DNA of 64,000 nucleotides from Branchiostoma floridae (taxonomy: Eukaryota; Chordata; Leptocardii; Amphioxiformes; Branchiostomatidae). Shown piece after piece: positions 10,916-22,756 of the stretch. Position numbers and translations under genes: made by a program. Each line of letters opens with the position of its first letter. Positions within the stretch are counted from its first letter, which is position 1. A model generated the notes under the pieces. That model saw nothing but the letters and a program-made list of their open reading frames with translations. It did no database searches and was not told where the DNA came from. The DNA is taken from positions 28,456,329-28,520,328 of the forward strand of contig NC_049982.1 in assembly GCF_000003815.2 (NCBI RefSeq). The letters run 5' to 3'.

Positions 10916-13900
10916 CTTGATACCGCTAACCCCCATCAGGGACCCCCTGTCGTGCGCCTTCTTCAGAATCTGGTAAAACTTTGGCGGGACATTGTTAGGG
11001 TCCAACATGTACGTCTCCGTCACACCGCCGGTGAAGTCCACCAGAGCGTCACTGGTATGACCGCCCTCTAGCGCTTCGTACGAACCGTGCACCCTAAAAA
11101 TTCAATACAAAATCTTGATCAACATCATGTTAGGGTAAATATACTTCTGTACACTCTAACACTATCTATGTATCTGTACATTCCATGTAGTCTCCAAGCA
11201 TGACCCTACGGTGCCTTAGAGATAGTATCAAAGCTGGTAAAGGAGTATAGCCGGCCAAAGGGTGATAGCCGGCCAAAGGGAGTTAAACGGGCACTGTTGC
11301 TGGCTATGCTCCTTTGCCAGCTTTGATACTTTCTCTAAGGCACCGTAGGGNNNNNNNNNNNNNNNNNNNNNNNNNNNNNNNNNNNNNNNNNNNNNNNNNN
11401 NNNNNNNNNNNNNNNNNNNNNNNNNNNNNNNNNNNNNNNNNNNNNNNNNNGGGGACCTCTGAAGTGTAATACATCTGCTTGGAGACTACATTCCATGTAT
11501 GAAATACGCGTTTACAGTATCCAATATACACCAAATTTGAAATACCTTATTGTGCTCATCTAAAGATCAACGGTCACTGTAATTATAATTCTGTCAAGCA
11601 TATACTGGAGAAAATACGTTTTATTCCGAAATGCGCCAAAATTTGATAAATTCCGTATCCTTGACCGAAACATTGTAGCAACAGCAATTCCATCGTCCGA
11701 ATCCGGTGTTCTAATTTGAAATATCGAAAACGACACACTCGGATAATTCTATGGAAGCTCATGTGATAACAGCAGAAGCCCATGTGATAACCCAAGCTCT
11801 CCCCCGGTCCTGAACACCCATATCACCTTATCAAGAAGCTCGCGTGATAACAGTAGAACCCCATGTGATAACCAAAGTTATTACCCGATCCCGAACACCC
11901 GTATCGAACGTTATCACGAAGCTCGTGTGATAACAGTAGAAACCTATGTGATAGCCAATGTAATCACTCGGTACTGAATACCCGTAGATAACCCAAGTTA
12001 TTACCCGGTACACGGCCCTGAACACCCGTATCGAAAGTTATCACGAAACTAGTATGATAATAGTAAAAGCCCGTGTGATAACCCCAGTTATCACCCGGTC
12101 TTGAACACCCTTATGAAACGTTATCGCGGCCAAGCTATAACATAAAACAGTAAATCTACACTCACTTAGCGTAAGCCTTCTCCAGCAGGGCGCTCCAGAA
12201 CTCGTTCTGTTGGTCGGAGTGCAGTGAGAAGAAAGCCGGCCTACCCTGGACCGGGTCCATGACCATGGGGATGCGGTCATCCACAACCACGTCAATCCAC
12301 TCGCCGTACCGCCAGAACTTGAAGTGGAAAATTCCAGCATAACTGAAAGAAATCGAAAATGTCATAACGTTGACCAGTTGACCTTGATGCAGAGTGTAAC
12401 GGTTATCCATTGCTTTTAAAAGGTGGGGGTTCTAACGGTTATCAAGTCAACCGACGGTGGTTTCAAACTGCAATGTTGTCAAAATGCCTTGTTTTTAAAA
12501 CAACGTATTATATAAGCTACACCGTGGATAAAGGTGAACTAGCAATACCGCCATGAAAAGTTTTTGTGAATTTCCTAATGGCTATTGAAGTTAGTGATTC
12601 TCCCCTTCATTTGCTCCACTTCCTTCCTTCGCTCCTTCCTTCCTTCCTTCCTTCCTTCCCTCCTTCCATCCACCCTTCCTTCCTTTCTTTCTTCCTTCCT
12701 TCTTTCCTTCCTTCCTGGGACCATTACTCCTGGACGGCTGACTATATCCGTCCAAGGACGTTATATCACAATGCTACGTTCAGGAAGGCGGTGTCGGAAT
12801 GCAATGCTACAGTACCTAAAAATAATGTTCACTTACTTGTCTTGGAACCCTTGTCCAGAAGGAACCACTCTCTTGAACAGACCTGGTAGCGTGGTCAAAG
12901 CAGCTGTAGCTGCCAGCATCCAACAGTCACCTGTTTGAAATACCAGGAGGTTGAACTAAGACCAGGAAACGTAGCAAATTTTCAGCTTAAACCGTCACCC
13001 CTTGTTCAAATGAATCCTTCTACTGCAGCTTCCGAAACGTGACGTCAGAGACACGTAGCATCGGGTCAGGTAACCTGTACCGTCCCCCGTCTCTATTCAA
13101 TGTCGGACGATGGACTCGAATGTACACTGCCTCATTCACTCCACCGATATTGGAAAGGGAGGTAGGGACGGGCGGCGACACAGTTTATTTGGCACGTATA
13201 TATACGACCCGTTACTGTGGTTTAATATCTCTGACGCCCCCTCATAGAGGTAGTAGTAGAAGAAGCAAGTCTGTTCAAAACGTTTGCTATGTAAAGTCTT
13301 CTTTCATAAGACTAGGAAGTTTGTACTCGCGGTTGTAAGTGCATTTGTTTCTTAAAAGTATAATACTGGAGACGACGTTTTCTTTTGAAATAGAATCAGA
13401 AATACTGGAGCTTCTTAAAATAAAGTCAGGCATTCCAGGCCTCTTCTCATCCTACAACTCCCCTGAGTTCAACTTACATTTTGACACATCAACGTGTTCG
13501 TTGATATAACTTGAAACAATCTGAAGTATTTAGGGTACATAGTTATAGCAAAGTTGAGATACTAGTCTATAACTACTAGATACCTACACGCAATACTACC
13601 ACACTGTATCTAGTAGGAATCATATTCTAAATGTTACGTGAGGAAGTCATAGATATGTATGTCACAACAGTATATCAATTCACGCCATTGCGTTGTGTGG
13701 CAAAAGTGTACCTGCGTTTTAATTTCATCAGATTGGTAAATGACTGTATTACAAAATTTTCTATTCACGACCACAAACATTATTTCCATAAACCGCATTC
13801 TTACATTTGTTTGATATCTTAGTATTGTTCCTTGGAAATATGTATGCAAATACGTTTGGTACCGCATTTGTAACACTATAGCAGCGACACCTAACTGCAG

Positions 13901-14486
13901 TACGAAGTAAACCAGTCATCATTGCTCTTCATTGCCCTGATCGAGGATAGTGACAGGCGTCACCAAAACGTTGGCCATGAAAATGCTGTGTGTGGATTTG
14001 AATAAAGAACTTTTGGTATACAGAAAAGTGCACGGTTGTGAGTTTATCTATGATAAATTAAATCTGTTTGTCAAGTTGAAGTTGAGTTAAACGACGTACC
14101 TACAACTCCCTGTACCACGTCAAACCGACTCACACCCTCGCTGATGAACAGTGGGTTGTCGCAGATGTCCTGTAACAACAGAAGGGATGTCACTATTATG
14201 AGGCGTTTAGTACATATTTACCTCAAGGAAAAATGGACAGATTGTTTTGGGTATGTCTGTTGGAGGGGGGGTGTTTCCTGATATTTGACGGCAACGTTAA
14301 CAACACCCAAGGATGGATTGTGATAATATTTGGTACGTGGGTAGGTGGTGGCAATACGAAGGTTAACTGCAACTGAACTCCATTTTAATCTTATGTCCTG
14401 CCTAGATATGCTTTGGTTATGATTTTGGCGGCAGATATCTTTCCGACAATACAGTACGATACCAATATTTATCACGTATGTCGGTA

Positions 14487-14547
<61 letters not shown>

Positions 14548-14596
14548 ATGTACGTGCGTGTGTGCGCGCGCGTGTGTGTGTCTGTGTCTGTCTGTA

Positions 14597-14651
<55 letters not shown>

Positions 14652-17600
14652 TGTGTTATTTCGATTAAACATTCGCTACTATGTAATCGGACCGTAAAAT
14701 ATTTCCGACCAAAACCTTGGATAACCCAGCCTAGGGAAAGGTATGCAAATACGACACGGGTGTCGCACCAAATATCTGCCCTGCCAGATTTTTTGCTCCC
14801 TATACCAGTGCGGAGTTAAGGTTGTCGCAATTGGCTTATGTATCTGTGTCTGAATAGCCGGTATAACCGCTCTTCGGCATAAACACCAGCTTCACATGCT
14901 TAGGACAACGTTAGGGTTAAGGTGATGGCTAAGTTTAGGGTTAGGGTTGGATTTAGAAATAGGGTTAGGTTAGCCTTTCACAGTTTGACCCCCTCACAAA
15001 ATCGGCTCATAATTCTGCCTGAAAATTTCCACGCCTCACATGCGTAACACACAACTCTGCCCTCAGGTATACAGGACCCCCCCCCCCCCATGCATTGCGG
15101 GGGCAAATATTTTGACAGGGGCAGGCATTTGGCTTGACACCGGACCTCTCGATCATTTTTAGCAATCTTTTTAGAGATAAGAGATAAGACAGACTCGTGA
15201 GCTTGGACCTTAACATCCTTATTAAGTCATGCCGGGCGAAGATTGCACTGATACAGAATGAAGGGCAAGTTCTTGTCGTGCCCTTCTGATTTTAGGATAA
15301 TTTTTGCAGCTGCTATATGACATATGCGTGGTTTACGATCTATACCAGTAGGTCGTCTTAGATTTTTGTTATCTTCTGTCATAGCATTGTATCCGGCCGT
15401 ATTAAAGCTCCCGAATCTCTTCTATACTCTCCGCAAATACGTATTACTATACGAAACTGATGTACAATCAATGATAAAAAATTAACCAAAGGAAGATGTG
15501 CAGTAATACAAGCTAAGTATGTTCGTCATTTTTTATCCATTTGCGCCATATTTATTTGCGAAGATCTGAAAACATTCTTATAAAACGCACCAGTTTGGAA
15601 AACTTTTCAAATGCCTTTGACAACTTGGCGCAGTCCAGTCAGTTACCCCCCTTCAGTGACCTACATGTATACACTCGTAACCCTCTTATACCGGGGTTTG
15701 ACCCAGCGTAACTTAATATCCGACCTTTCCGGATAGACATATGTGGCTGCGATTGATTTTTATAAAGAAGGACTGCTTTCGGCTTTTAGCGTTTATCCAA
15801 ATTATACTTCTGTTCTACATTGATAAAGAATGGGTGGTGCTGAATTACTCGGTCAATAATGTAATCAACTAATGGAAATATGGAATTCAATTTGATAAGA
15901 TTCCCCCGAGGATTTGTCTATTAATGATTTGTTGCCAAGAAACATTTTTAGTCAAACTTCAGTTGTGATAATTCTTTCTGATTATGATTCCCTTCGCGTT
16001 AGATGGATTACATGTTTTATCTGTATGACCTAATTCGGCTAAAAACGTTACGTGCTCATTGTACGACCGTCGTACGAGCGAAATCTTAAAATAGTTGTGC
16101 AAATGTCTATAGCCAGGGTTCAACATAGGGATGGACTGTAGAAGTCACAATAAATATGTCTATTTTGGTACAGATATTGGAATAACAGACCTGCTCTTAT
16201 ATTCAATTTCAGGACGGCTGACTTTTTATTACGACATTTGCACAACTATTTCAAGATTTCGCTCGTACGACGTACGCTCGTAATAAAGAGTCAGCCGTCC
16301 TGAAATTGAATATCAGGGCAGGTCTGTTATTGCAATATCTGTACCAAAATAGACATTTTTATTATGACTTCCAGAGTTCATTCCTATGTTGAACCCTGGC
16401 TTTAGACATGTCATTTGCCCATGTTGGAACGTTTCCAGAGCTCGACATTATTGGCAATGGTGAACAAATTAGATTAAGACCATATTTCAGTACTTCCTCT
16501 TGGCGAGGCCTCGACAGCAAAGTATTGCAGTGAAATTGACGTATCAACACCAACAATTTGATTTGAAAATCAAACGGCGTCTATGCAAAAGACAGCGCTT
16601 TCAGAGGAGGTCCAAGGAAATGTTCAAATCTTAACCCTCTGAAACGCCATTGCCTACATTTTGAGAGGCAAGGTAGCACTCAGCTAAATTTAATGGCACT
16701 TCATTGGTGAACAAATACTTTAGAGTTGACTTTGAGGGGGGAGGGGCGATGCAACACCGTGATATTTTTCCGGGGAGGGGTGCGCCCCCCTGCCCCGGTG
16801 CCACCGCCACTGCTTTGGTCTCGATCTGAACTTCTTTTCCCACGAGTATCAGAGAGTATTTCTGACATTGACCCCGCCGGCAGACGAGTTGACCTCCCGC
16901 CTGACACTGTCCAACACCCTTTTTTGATGTCTTCATTCGTTCAACAACAAGAAAAGATGAAAAAAAATTAACTTGTTGTACGTTGAACTGTAACACACTT
17001 TGTCAGCTTGACCTCAAAGATGCGATGGTCGTCTACAGTGGTTGTCTTTTTGTTTTTAACCGTGTTTAAAGATGATTTATTGAGAAATTATACGTTTCTG
17101 TTGGTATATGTCACCCGTCTATTTTCATGAGGTTACGTGAGCGGAGACCATGCTCACGCGCTTTATTTCGATACCGCCGCAACTGAAACAACAACGCTGG
17201 CAACAGCAGCGACAGCTCTTCAACATCATACTATCTCATAGTGCGTCCTGTACCAGGGTGTATCGAAAGTGCGAAATTGAACGAATTGGAACGAATTGGA
17301 ACGAAATAGAGTGTACAGAAAGTACGAAATGGATTACGAAGTTGATAACGAAAGGAAATGTATACAGTATCACCTGAGTCGAGTGACAAAAATTGGTGAT
17401 AAGTGTTTTTTCCAGGGGCACAACATCTCAAGCTGTCTGGGATTCAAACCTTTTTACTTCCAGGTTCAACATTTCAACAGCAAGGCCATTGTCTCGCACA
17501 TGAAATTATATCTCGCACAATTCTCAGCACGAAATTGTAAAATTTATGCCTCACAAAGCAAGTTCTGCAATAGCCTGCGTGATAATCTAGTCGACCTGCT

Positions 17601-20600
17601 GTTTCTACACGCGCATGATAGATATACAGCATTAATCTAATGTAATTAGCTCAATGTAGCGGTACCCTCTAAACCTAATTAATTCAGTCCTCCTGCAGTC
17701 AATTTCTTCGTAAAAGGACATTTTCGCGAACCACGCTCTGCTTGGGATGTACCACTGTACGAATGGGGTCGATTTCTGGACATTTCATGTATCGGGTATT
17801 CCCTGTTCCAATGAGTTTGCAACTAGGAGACCCAGGTCCAATGCTGGGTAGGGCATTTCGGTTGGGGCTGCACCCATCTTTCGGAAGGGACGTGAAATGA
17901 AGGTCTCGTATTCGAGGAGGTGCCTTGAGCACGTTAAAGGGGAAGGGCTAGCAATTCTTCTCTATAAAAATGTACCCTACTCCTGAAACAACAAGGAAAC
18001 TTGACCAAATGAAAGCTCATCTGTGTCGGTAGAATCTATAGTTGAAAAAGTTTAAACTTTGTTCCAATGGTGAGTCTTTCTTCTGTTGTGTTGCAACTGG
18101 AACAAAGTTTAAACTTTTTCAACAAGGAAACTTGCTGCCTCATGTGCTACTAGGAACTACACGGGTTTGAACGAATGAACGAACTCTTTGGTTATCTAAT
18201 TTAGATTTAGATGAATGTAACCAATCAGCGTAATTACTTGTTAACAAGATTAATATCTGTCCAGCTTTATCCTCCGAAACCGAAGTTGTGCCAATTAGGG
18301 CAATATAGGCAGCAAGGTTTGTTAAATTTTATAAAGAACATTCCCTGAGTGACTTTCTACACAAAACGTTCGGGAACTTGATTTAAGTCAAATTGATGCA
18401 TCAATTTTCTTCTGGCCTGAAATTTTAGAATTTTTTAAATCGCATCTTCAGATCACAAATTGCGCCACTTTGCGAACGCCTGGCGCAATGTGGCACACTA
18501 ATCCAGCAACATAATTGAAAGTTTATTTTTGCAAGTTGTTGCCCGAGGGCTAATTGCAACATGGAACATAGTGAATATGTAGTAAACATACAGAAAATAA
18601 AAGACTTTGGTATAGATAACAATGGTGACAAGTAGAAACAACTGGCTGTTCTATTGATGATATGTACTGCTGAGAGCTAAAATCTAAGCATGTTGGGTTT
18701 AACTACTTTTCTGGAAGCAGTGGAAGAAATATGTACACGTAGTGGAGTGCCATTGAGTATTATACTCCACCCTACACCCACCCTCGCTTATCACTCAAGA
18801 CAACGAAATGCGGAGCATGCAGGAAAGACGAATTGATGAGATGGATCATGCGAAAGATCGGACGTATCACTGTTACTGTCTACCCCCGTGCTATTTTCGT
18901 ACGTTGTATTTTGATTGAGGGTGCCTTAGCCCTAGGCCTAGCAGTCATATGGCTTATCAATCTGACGAATGCTTTTCCTGATTGCCCATTTTTAGAGCGA
19001 CCGCTAGGCTCTCAAGCTAATTGCTTCCCCTGAGTATTTGTCTATCCGGAGAGATTTTTGCAACAGCAATACACACTTATGGATGACCTAAAAAGGCGTT
19101 GTATACAGGGCAGTAGGCCATAGTGGTATAACTTGTGGTAAAATGATAGCTCGCCCATGACATGCCATCTTCACATGAACAACAACAGTTGCCTGCCAAA
19201 TTGAGATTTTTCAGGGGTGCCCAAGTATTCGTACGAACTTTACGGAATTGCAGTTCTACGGAATACATACAATCATTTCTAAAAGTGAAATTTGTATGAA
19301 TTTCTTGGGCATCCTTCTTCAAATGCAATTCAATCTCTACAACTGGATAAAAAACGGAAATTTACTTTCGGACGTTTCGAGTGACATCCATCACTCTTCT
19401 TCAGCGTCACTAGTTTTAAATATTGTTTACTTGATGTCTAACCCTCATAAACGCACCTAGGCACCCTTGTTTTGGTGCTCCTGTATGAGTTTAGAATATA
19501 TTTTCTGTATAGTTTCAGAATATTTTGTTTCGGGCTGTCTATAAATGTGATTAACCATACACAAAACATACAAAATTGTGGAAATCATGAGATTGCACTC
19601 TGGCTACTGTTTCTGTTTGTTCCACATTCGCTAGCAACGTGCCATTGTAAAATGCTCTTAAGATTATCATCATATGATATTTCTTCCGTCGGTCAATAAC
19701 GATAATGGTTAACCCTAATAAAGCCCCAGTTGAAAAGAAATAATAATAGACAGTAAAAACATCTGCACAATCTATAAAATGTGTCTCAATTCCGAATCAC
19801 TTCGAATGCTTTCGTTCTATTCATGTGCATCATTGACTTGACCACATACAGTCAAAAATTCGCGCTCCCACTTTGACTCTCGACATTTGCCACTGTGAGA
19901 CGTAGGAATAAAAATATCACATTAAAAATGTACGCTAGTAGACGGCACTGCAAAATTTTCTTCAGAACTAAGACCATAACCTTACAGATATTCTCTGCAA
20001 ATGATATTCAGTGACCCTAATTTTTCAATCCGAGGCAGGTCACGATTCTATATGCTGTTCATTAGAACGGTCGTGTTTTGATTATGTGTGGGCGTGTCAG
20101 GATATTCCGAATGGGAATATATTGGCTCTGGAAAACCCCATCTACGTATGCTGCTGGATATTGGGAATACGGCCGGCGGTGGTTATATTGTACACGCTGA
20201 AAATATAACATGGCTACGGCAGTATTTTTGCAGGAGAAATTGTGTATATTTAGGTTTAATGATAGCAACGAAACGTGGTCGAAGACATCAATGAACATAT
20301 ACTGGTATAAAATGATACGAACGTGGCGGTGGTTATATTGTAGATACGCTGAAAATATTACATGGCTACGGCAGTATTTTTGTAGGGGGAATTGTATATT
20401 TAGATTGAATGGTAGCAACGAAACGTGTTCAAAGACAATCAATGAACATAATACAGTGTTACGAACCTGCGGCCTCATCCATTGAAACTGGTACCTGGAG
20501 AGATTCGGATGGTGCCTGGTAAAATAAAGGGAGGAATCGTACGCTGGAAAATCCGGGTCCTCAAATAGCACGCCGTTTTGCAGGCACTCGTCTCGCAGGG

Positions 20601-20646
20601 CTTCGAAATCCTGTTGTCTCCTAGGCTGATAGCGCGATCGTGGCAT
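10916..20646 (-). CDS. Calpain-family cysteine protease, 5' exons only
   Basis: Five exons in consistent phase, reading from high to low coordinates: 20646-20467, 14169-14100, 12930-12837, 12342-12166 and 11093-10916, encoding 233 residues. Exon 1 starts [20 protein letters not shown] and holds the N-terminal calpain signature [18 protein letters not shown] and QFQWMRPQ. Exons 2-3 join as [17 protein letters not shown], so the catalytic Cys is residue 86. Exons 3-4 give [19 protein letters not shown] and [12 protein letters not shown]; exons 4-5 give [17 protein letters not shown] and [11 protein letters not shown]. Calpains are Ca2+-dependent cytosolic proteases. The catalytic His (GHAYS) and Asn exons, the C2-like domain and any EF-hands are not found between the last donor (10915) and base 1. 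The gene must continue past the TRIM array with an intron over 10.9 kb, or it is truncated. Confidence 0.92.
11188..11488. mobile_element. Foldback MITE A (9-bp target duplication), contains gap
   Basis: Terminal inverted repeats TAGTCTCCAAGCA / TGCTTGGAGACTA are flanked by a perfect 9-bp direct repeat CATTCCATG (11179-11187 and 11489-11497). The interior is a long hairpin (GATAGTATCAAAGCTGG versus its reverse complement) broken by the N gap. Related elements lie at 25174-25307 and 28350-28507. The 9-bp duplication with long inverted repeats suggests a Mutator-like non-autonomous element. Confidence 0.75.
11351..11450. other. Assembly gap (100 N)
   Basis: Exactly 100 Ns, a standard placeholder. 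It falls at the centre of a long hairpin, a structure that commonly defeats sequencing. Confidence 0.99.
11590..12140. repeat. Calpain intron 4 repeat with tandem subunits (~90 bp)
   Basis: Repeated motifs GTGTGATAAC, GAACACCCGTATCGAA and GTTATCACGAAGCTCG recur about every 90 bases (near 11760, 11850, 11930, 12040 and beyond). The 5' part (AATGCGCCAAAATTTGATAA, then GTCCGAATCCGGTG) matches 58720-58800 in a DDX41 intron, so this is a dispersed element with an internally amplified end. Confidence 0.65.
12625..12718. repeat. CCTT-type microsatellite
   Basis: An imperfect run of TTCC/CCTT units in calpain intron 3. Apparent Pro/Ser-rich open frames across it are artefacts of the repeat. Confidence 0.95.
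12943..14099. other. Calpain intron 2, with dispersed repeat at ~13885-14030
   Basis: No exon is seen in the rest of this intron. At 13885-14030 there is a block with CAGCGACACCTAACTGCAGT, AAACCAGTCATCAT and CACCAAAACGTTGG followed by an A/T-rich end. The same block recurs at about 45106-45240 in a DOK intron, where it ends in TCTTTATT. This marks a dispersed element, probably with a defined 3' end. Confidence 0.55.
14488..14650. repeat. (GT)n microsatellite
   Basis: Two long GT runs are separated by a degenerate segment (about 14543-14605), in calpain intron 1. Open frames encoding Cys-Val or Thr-His repeats on either strand are artefacts. Confidence 0.98.
14908..14973. repeat. Degenerate TTAGGG-like interstitial stretch
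   Basis: Several GTTAGGGTTA and TTTAGGGTTAGGGTTGG motifs occur within 65 bases on the + strand. It resembles a short interstitial telomeric sequence but is imperfect. Confidence 0.5.
16063..16403. repeat. Two interlocking long inverted repeats
   Basis: Order A, B, A', B'. Arm A (about 16063-16106, includes CGTACGAGCGAAATCTT) is inverted at about 16233-16275. Arm B (about 16110-16222, from TAGCCAGGGTTCAACATAGG to GGACGGCTGAC) is inverted at about 16290-16403. Because each pair encloses one arm of the other, a simple hairpin cannot form. No flanking target duplication was identified. Confidence 0.8.
17700..17965. repeat. Dispersed repeat, inverted copy at ~22075-22265
   Basis: CACGTTAAAGGGGAAGGGCT at about 17925 is found in reverse complement at about 22086-22110. 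Upstream blocks (GAGGTGCCTTGAGC; CCCATCTTTCGG) also match the other site in inverted orientation. The 22-kb copy carries a tRNA-like head (see 22165-22270), so this is probably part of the same SINE family. Confidence 0.55.
18054..18123. repeat. Perfect short hairpin
   Basis: GAAAAAGTTTAAACTTTG and its inverse CAAAGTTTAAACTTTTTC are separated by about 30 bases. The arms extend to roughly 26 bp with a near-palindromic GTTTAAAC core. Function is unknown; it may be the end pair of a small element. Confidence 0.7.
20175..20462. repeat. 150-bp tandem duplication beside calpain exon 1
   Basis: GGCGGTGGTTATATTGTA occurs at 20175 and 20325, with the following ~140 bases duplicated at about 85-90% identity by eye (CATGGCTACGGCAGTATTTT in both). 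It lies in intron 1 directly after the first calpain donor site. Confidence 0.8.
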
Positions 20647-22756
20647 GATGTCTTCTTCTTCTTCTGGTTATAGCGTTGGCAATGAATGTGCTTTGCTCTT
20701 CGAGTAGAAGATGGCACAAGCTATTGCTTCAACGAGATGGAAGCAAACGATGGCGTTGACGTAAACGTCGTGTTTTTACCTATGCTGGTCAAACGTTAGA
20801 GAATGTTTAGAGATAGTGTATCTCCAAGGCTTCTGATGTCTGACTGGCAACTGGCAGAAGCGTGGCTATTGCCCCCTCCCCCTCTAAAATGATGCCGCCG
20901 GGAGCATGCTCGCCAATTGGATACGACCTATTGGGCTACAGCAAGTAAATTTTATGGATGACGTACTCTGCATACTCTAAACGTAATGTGGGGAAGATAA
21001 ATAAGCTGGGTAAAAGAAAAATCGCTGCGTGGAAAGAGTGAAATAAAGAAACCGATTGTAATGACCTGAAAACAGGTGCAGGGTTTGCTTGGTCCAATGT
21101 GGTACATTTAGCTAAAGATTACAGTCTTCGGGTTTCGGGACATATGTGTGGTTTATGTGTTTTTGTTAAAGATGATATTTAGGCCACCGGCGTAAGTTTA
21201 TATTCGTACATACACAAGGAGATCTACGTATAAGGCCATGGCAAAAATTTTTTATGATATATATTGTATAGACATTAAATTTAAAGCGAGAGAACGAAAA
21301 AAAAAAGATAAAGACTATATAACGTTAAATATTGTAAGAAAAAGATGCATGAAAGTAAAACACATGGCATCACAAACGATAAATAAAAATATTCCACAAA
21401 GTGACTTTGGTCTGGCGGCCTAGTATCACTTAGCTAGTTGACAACTATACTCAAAGCCACCATAAAAAATGTCGCTTCTACATCTACGCTCATAGCTTCT
21501 TCAAGAGTGTCACTTCTACAACTACAGTCAATGCTACCACATGGCATATTTTCCTGGTATATACTGGTATTTTTCTCGTCATGTAGACCATCTACGGAGG
21601 GGAACCCACATTTTTTGCTCGTTTTTCTTTTCATTTTCTAAATCATAAAAAAATCAATATGCGCCTTGATGTCATACATCAGATTTACTTGCTGTGGCCT
21701 CTTCACTCATCTAGATCTGGACCGGAATGAACCTGCATCTGCATCTATGCATATCAGGTTTTCTCTTTTCGCTCGTCGTTGATTGGTTGATGAAACGGCG
21801 CGGGTGTTTCACTGTTGTGTATCGTTCTTCCAGGATGTGTACGTGAGCTATTTTTAGGACGATGACCTTCGAAAGAAAATATTTGGAAGTTATCAGATTA
21901 AAGAATATATTGGTGTCGATTGCTTGCCTGGCATCGATGGAATATATTTCGATTACGGGGTATCTGATGACATTGTTTGAAGTAAAGTCCTGCTACTGTC
22001 TGTTAGTCTATACAGACGTATAACAGTATGGTCATATGAAAATACTAAATGTAAGATATAATTTTTACAGGATGAGGTTGCTAGCCCTTCCCCTTTAACG
22101 TGCTCAAGGCATCGCAGACATAGATTGAACACAGGACCGACATATTACCACTCTTCCGAAGACGGGAGCAACCCAACCGAGATGCCTACCAAGGGGTCTC
22201 CAAGTTATCAAATATTAGAACCAGGAGCTCAACTGTGATGTTGCTACCTGTTGAGCTACAGGGACATACCTCCTACAACATGTAGTGCACAAGAATTCCA
22301 ACAAACTTGCACAAAGCAAACCATTGCGTCAACTCTCATAATTCCACCGGATGCCACATGGGAAAATACATGAATTCAAAGTAATTTAGAGGGATGTGCC
22401 AATGCAACATCAGTAATCTTGATGTATATACACTTCAGATATTTAGGTGTTTATGAAAACCTTGAGAAGGCCTCTATAACAATGTTTTGTGGTGTTATGG
22501 CATCCAGTGGAATTATGAGAGTTAATGTTACAACCTTTAGGCTTCTTTAGGCATATTATTTTTCGCGCTCTAGCATTAGACTTTGGGTCTGCAGAGGATG
22601 TCATCCATAAAATTTACTTGCCGTGGCCTTATACGTCGATCTCTCTGTGGGGATTTACGAATGTAAACTTATGCCAGTGACCTAAATATAATCTTTGATA
22701 AAAACACAAATATAACACACGTCCCCGTAGAATCTGGAATCCCAGATGTTCCACAG
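20647..22756. other. Intergenic region upstream of calpain, inverted repeats
   Basis: No gene is seen. The segment 20930-21240 is, in reverse orientation, similar to 22570-22810: both hold AGTAAATTTTATGGATGAC, AAAACAGGTGCAGGGTTT and a GATATTTAGG block. A third fragment is near 21660-21710. The calpain promoter should lie just above 20646, but no clear core element was recognised. Confidence 0.5.
22165..22270 (-). repeat. tRNA-derived SINE fragment (family 2)
   Basis: Read on the - strand it starts GGTATGTCCCTGTAGCTCAA; TAGCTCAACAGG fits a pol III A box, and AGTTGAGCTCCTGGTTCTAA follows. The same head occurs at 30300-30360 (-) and 37115-37235 (+). Confidence 0.6.

Larger units (their letters stand above)
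14170..20466. other. Calpain intron 1 (6.3 kb), repeat-rich, no exon seen
   Basis: Apart from the repeats listed separately (GT microsatellite, TTAGGG-like stretch, inverted repeats at 16063-16403 and 18054-18123, tandem duplication at 20175-20462), no exon with recognisable coding character was found on either strand. The open frames here are short and compositionally ordinary. Confidence 0.6.

Noticed and set aside
12566..12938. Ser/Pro/Phe-rich + strand frames near 12.6 kb
   Set aside because: They cross the CCTT microsatellite and the antisense of a calpain exon; no splice or family support.
14413..14697. Cys/Val-rich and Thr/His-rich frames over the GT repeat
   Set aside because: Pure microsatellite artefact.
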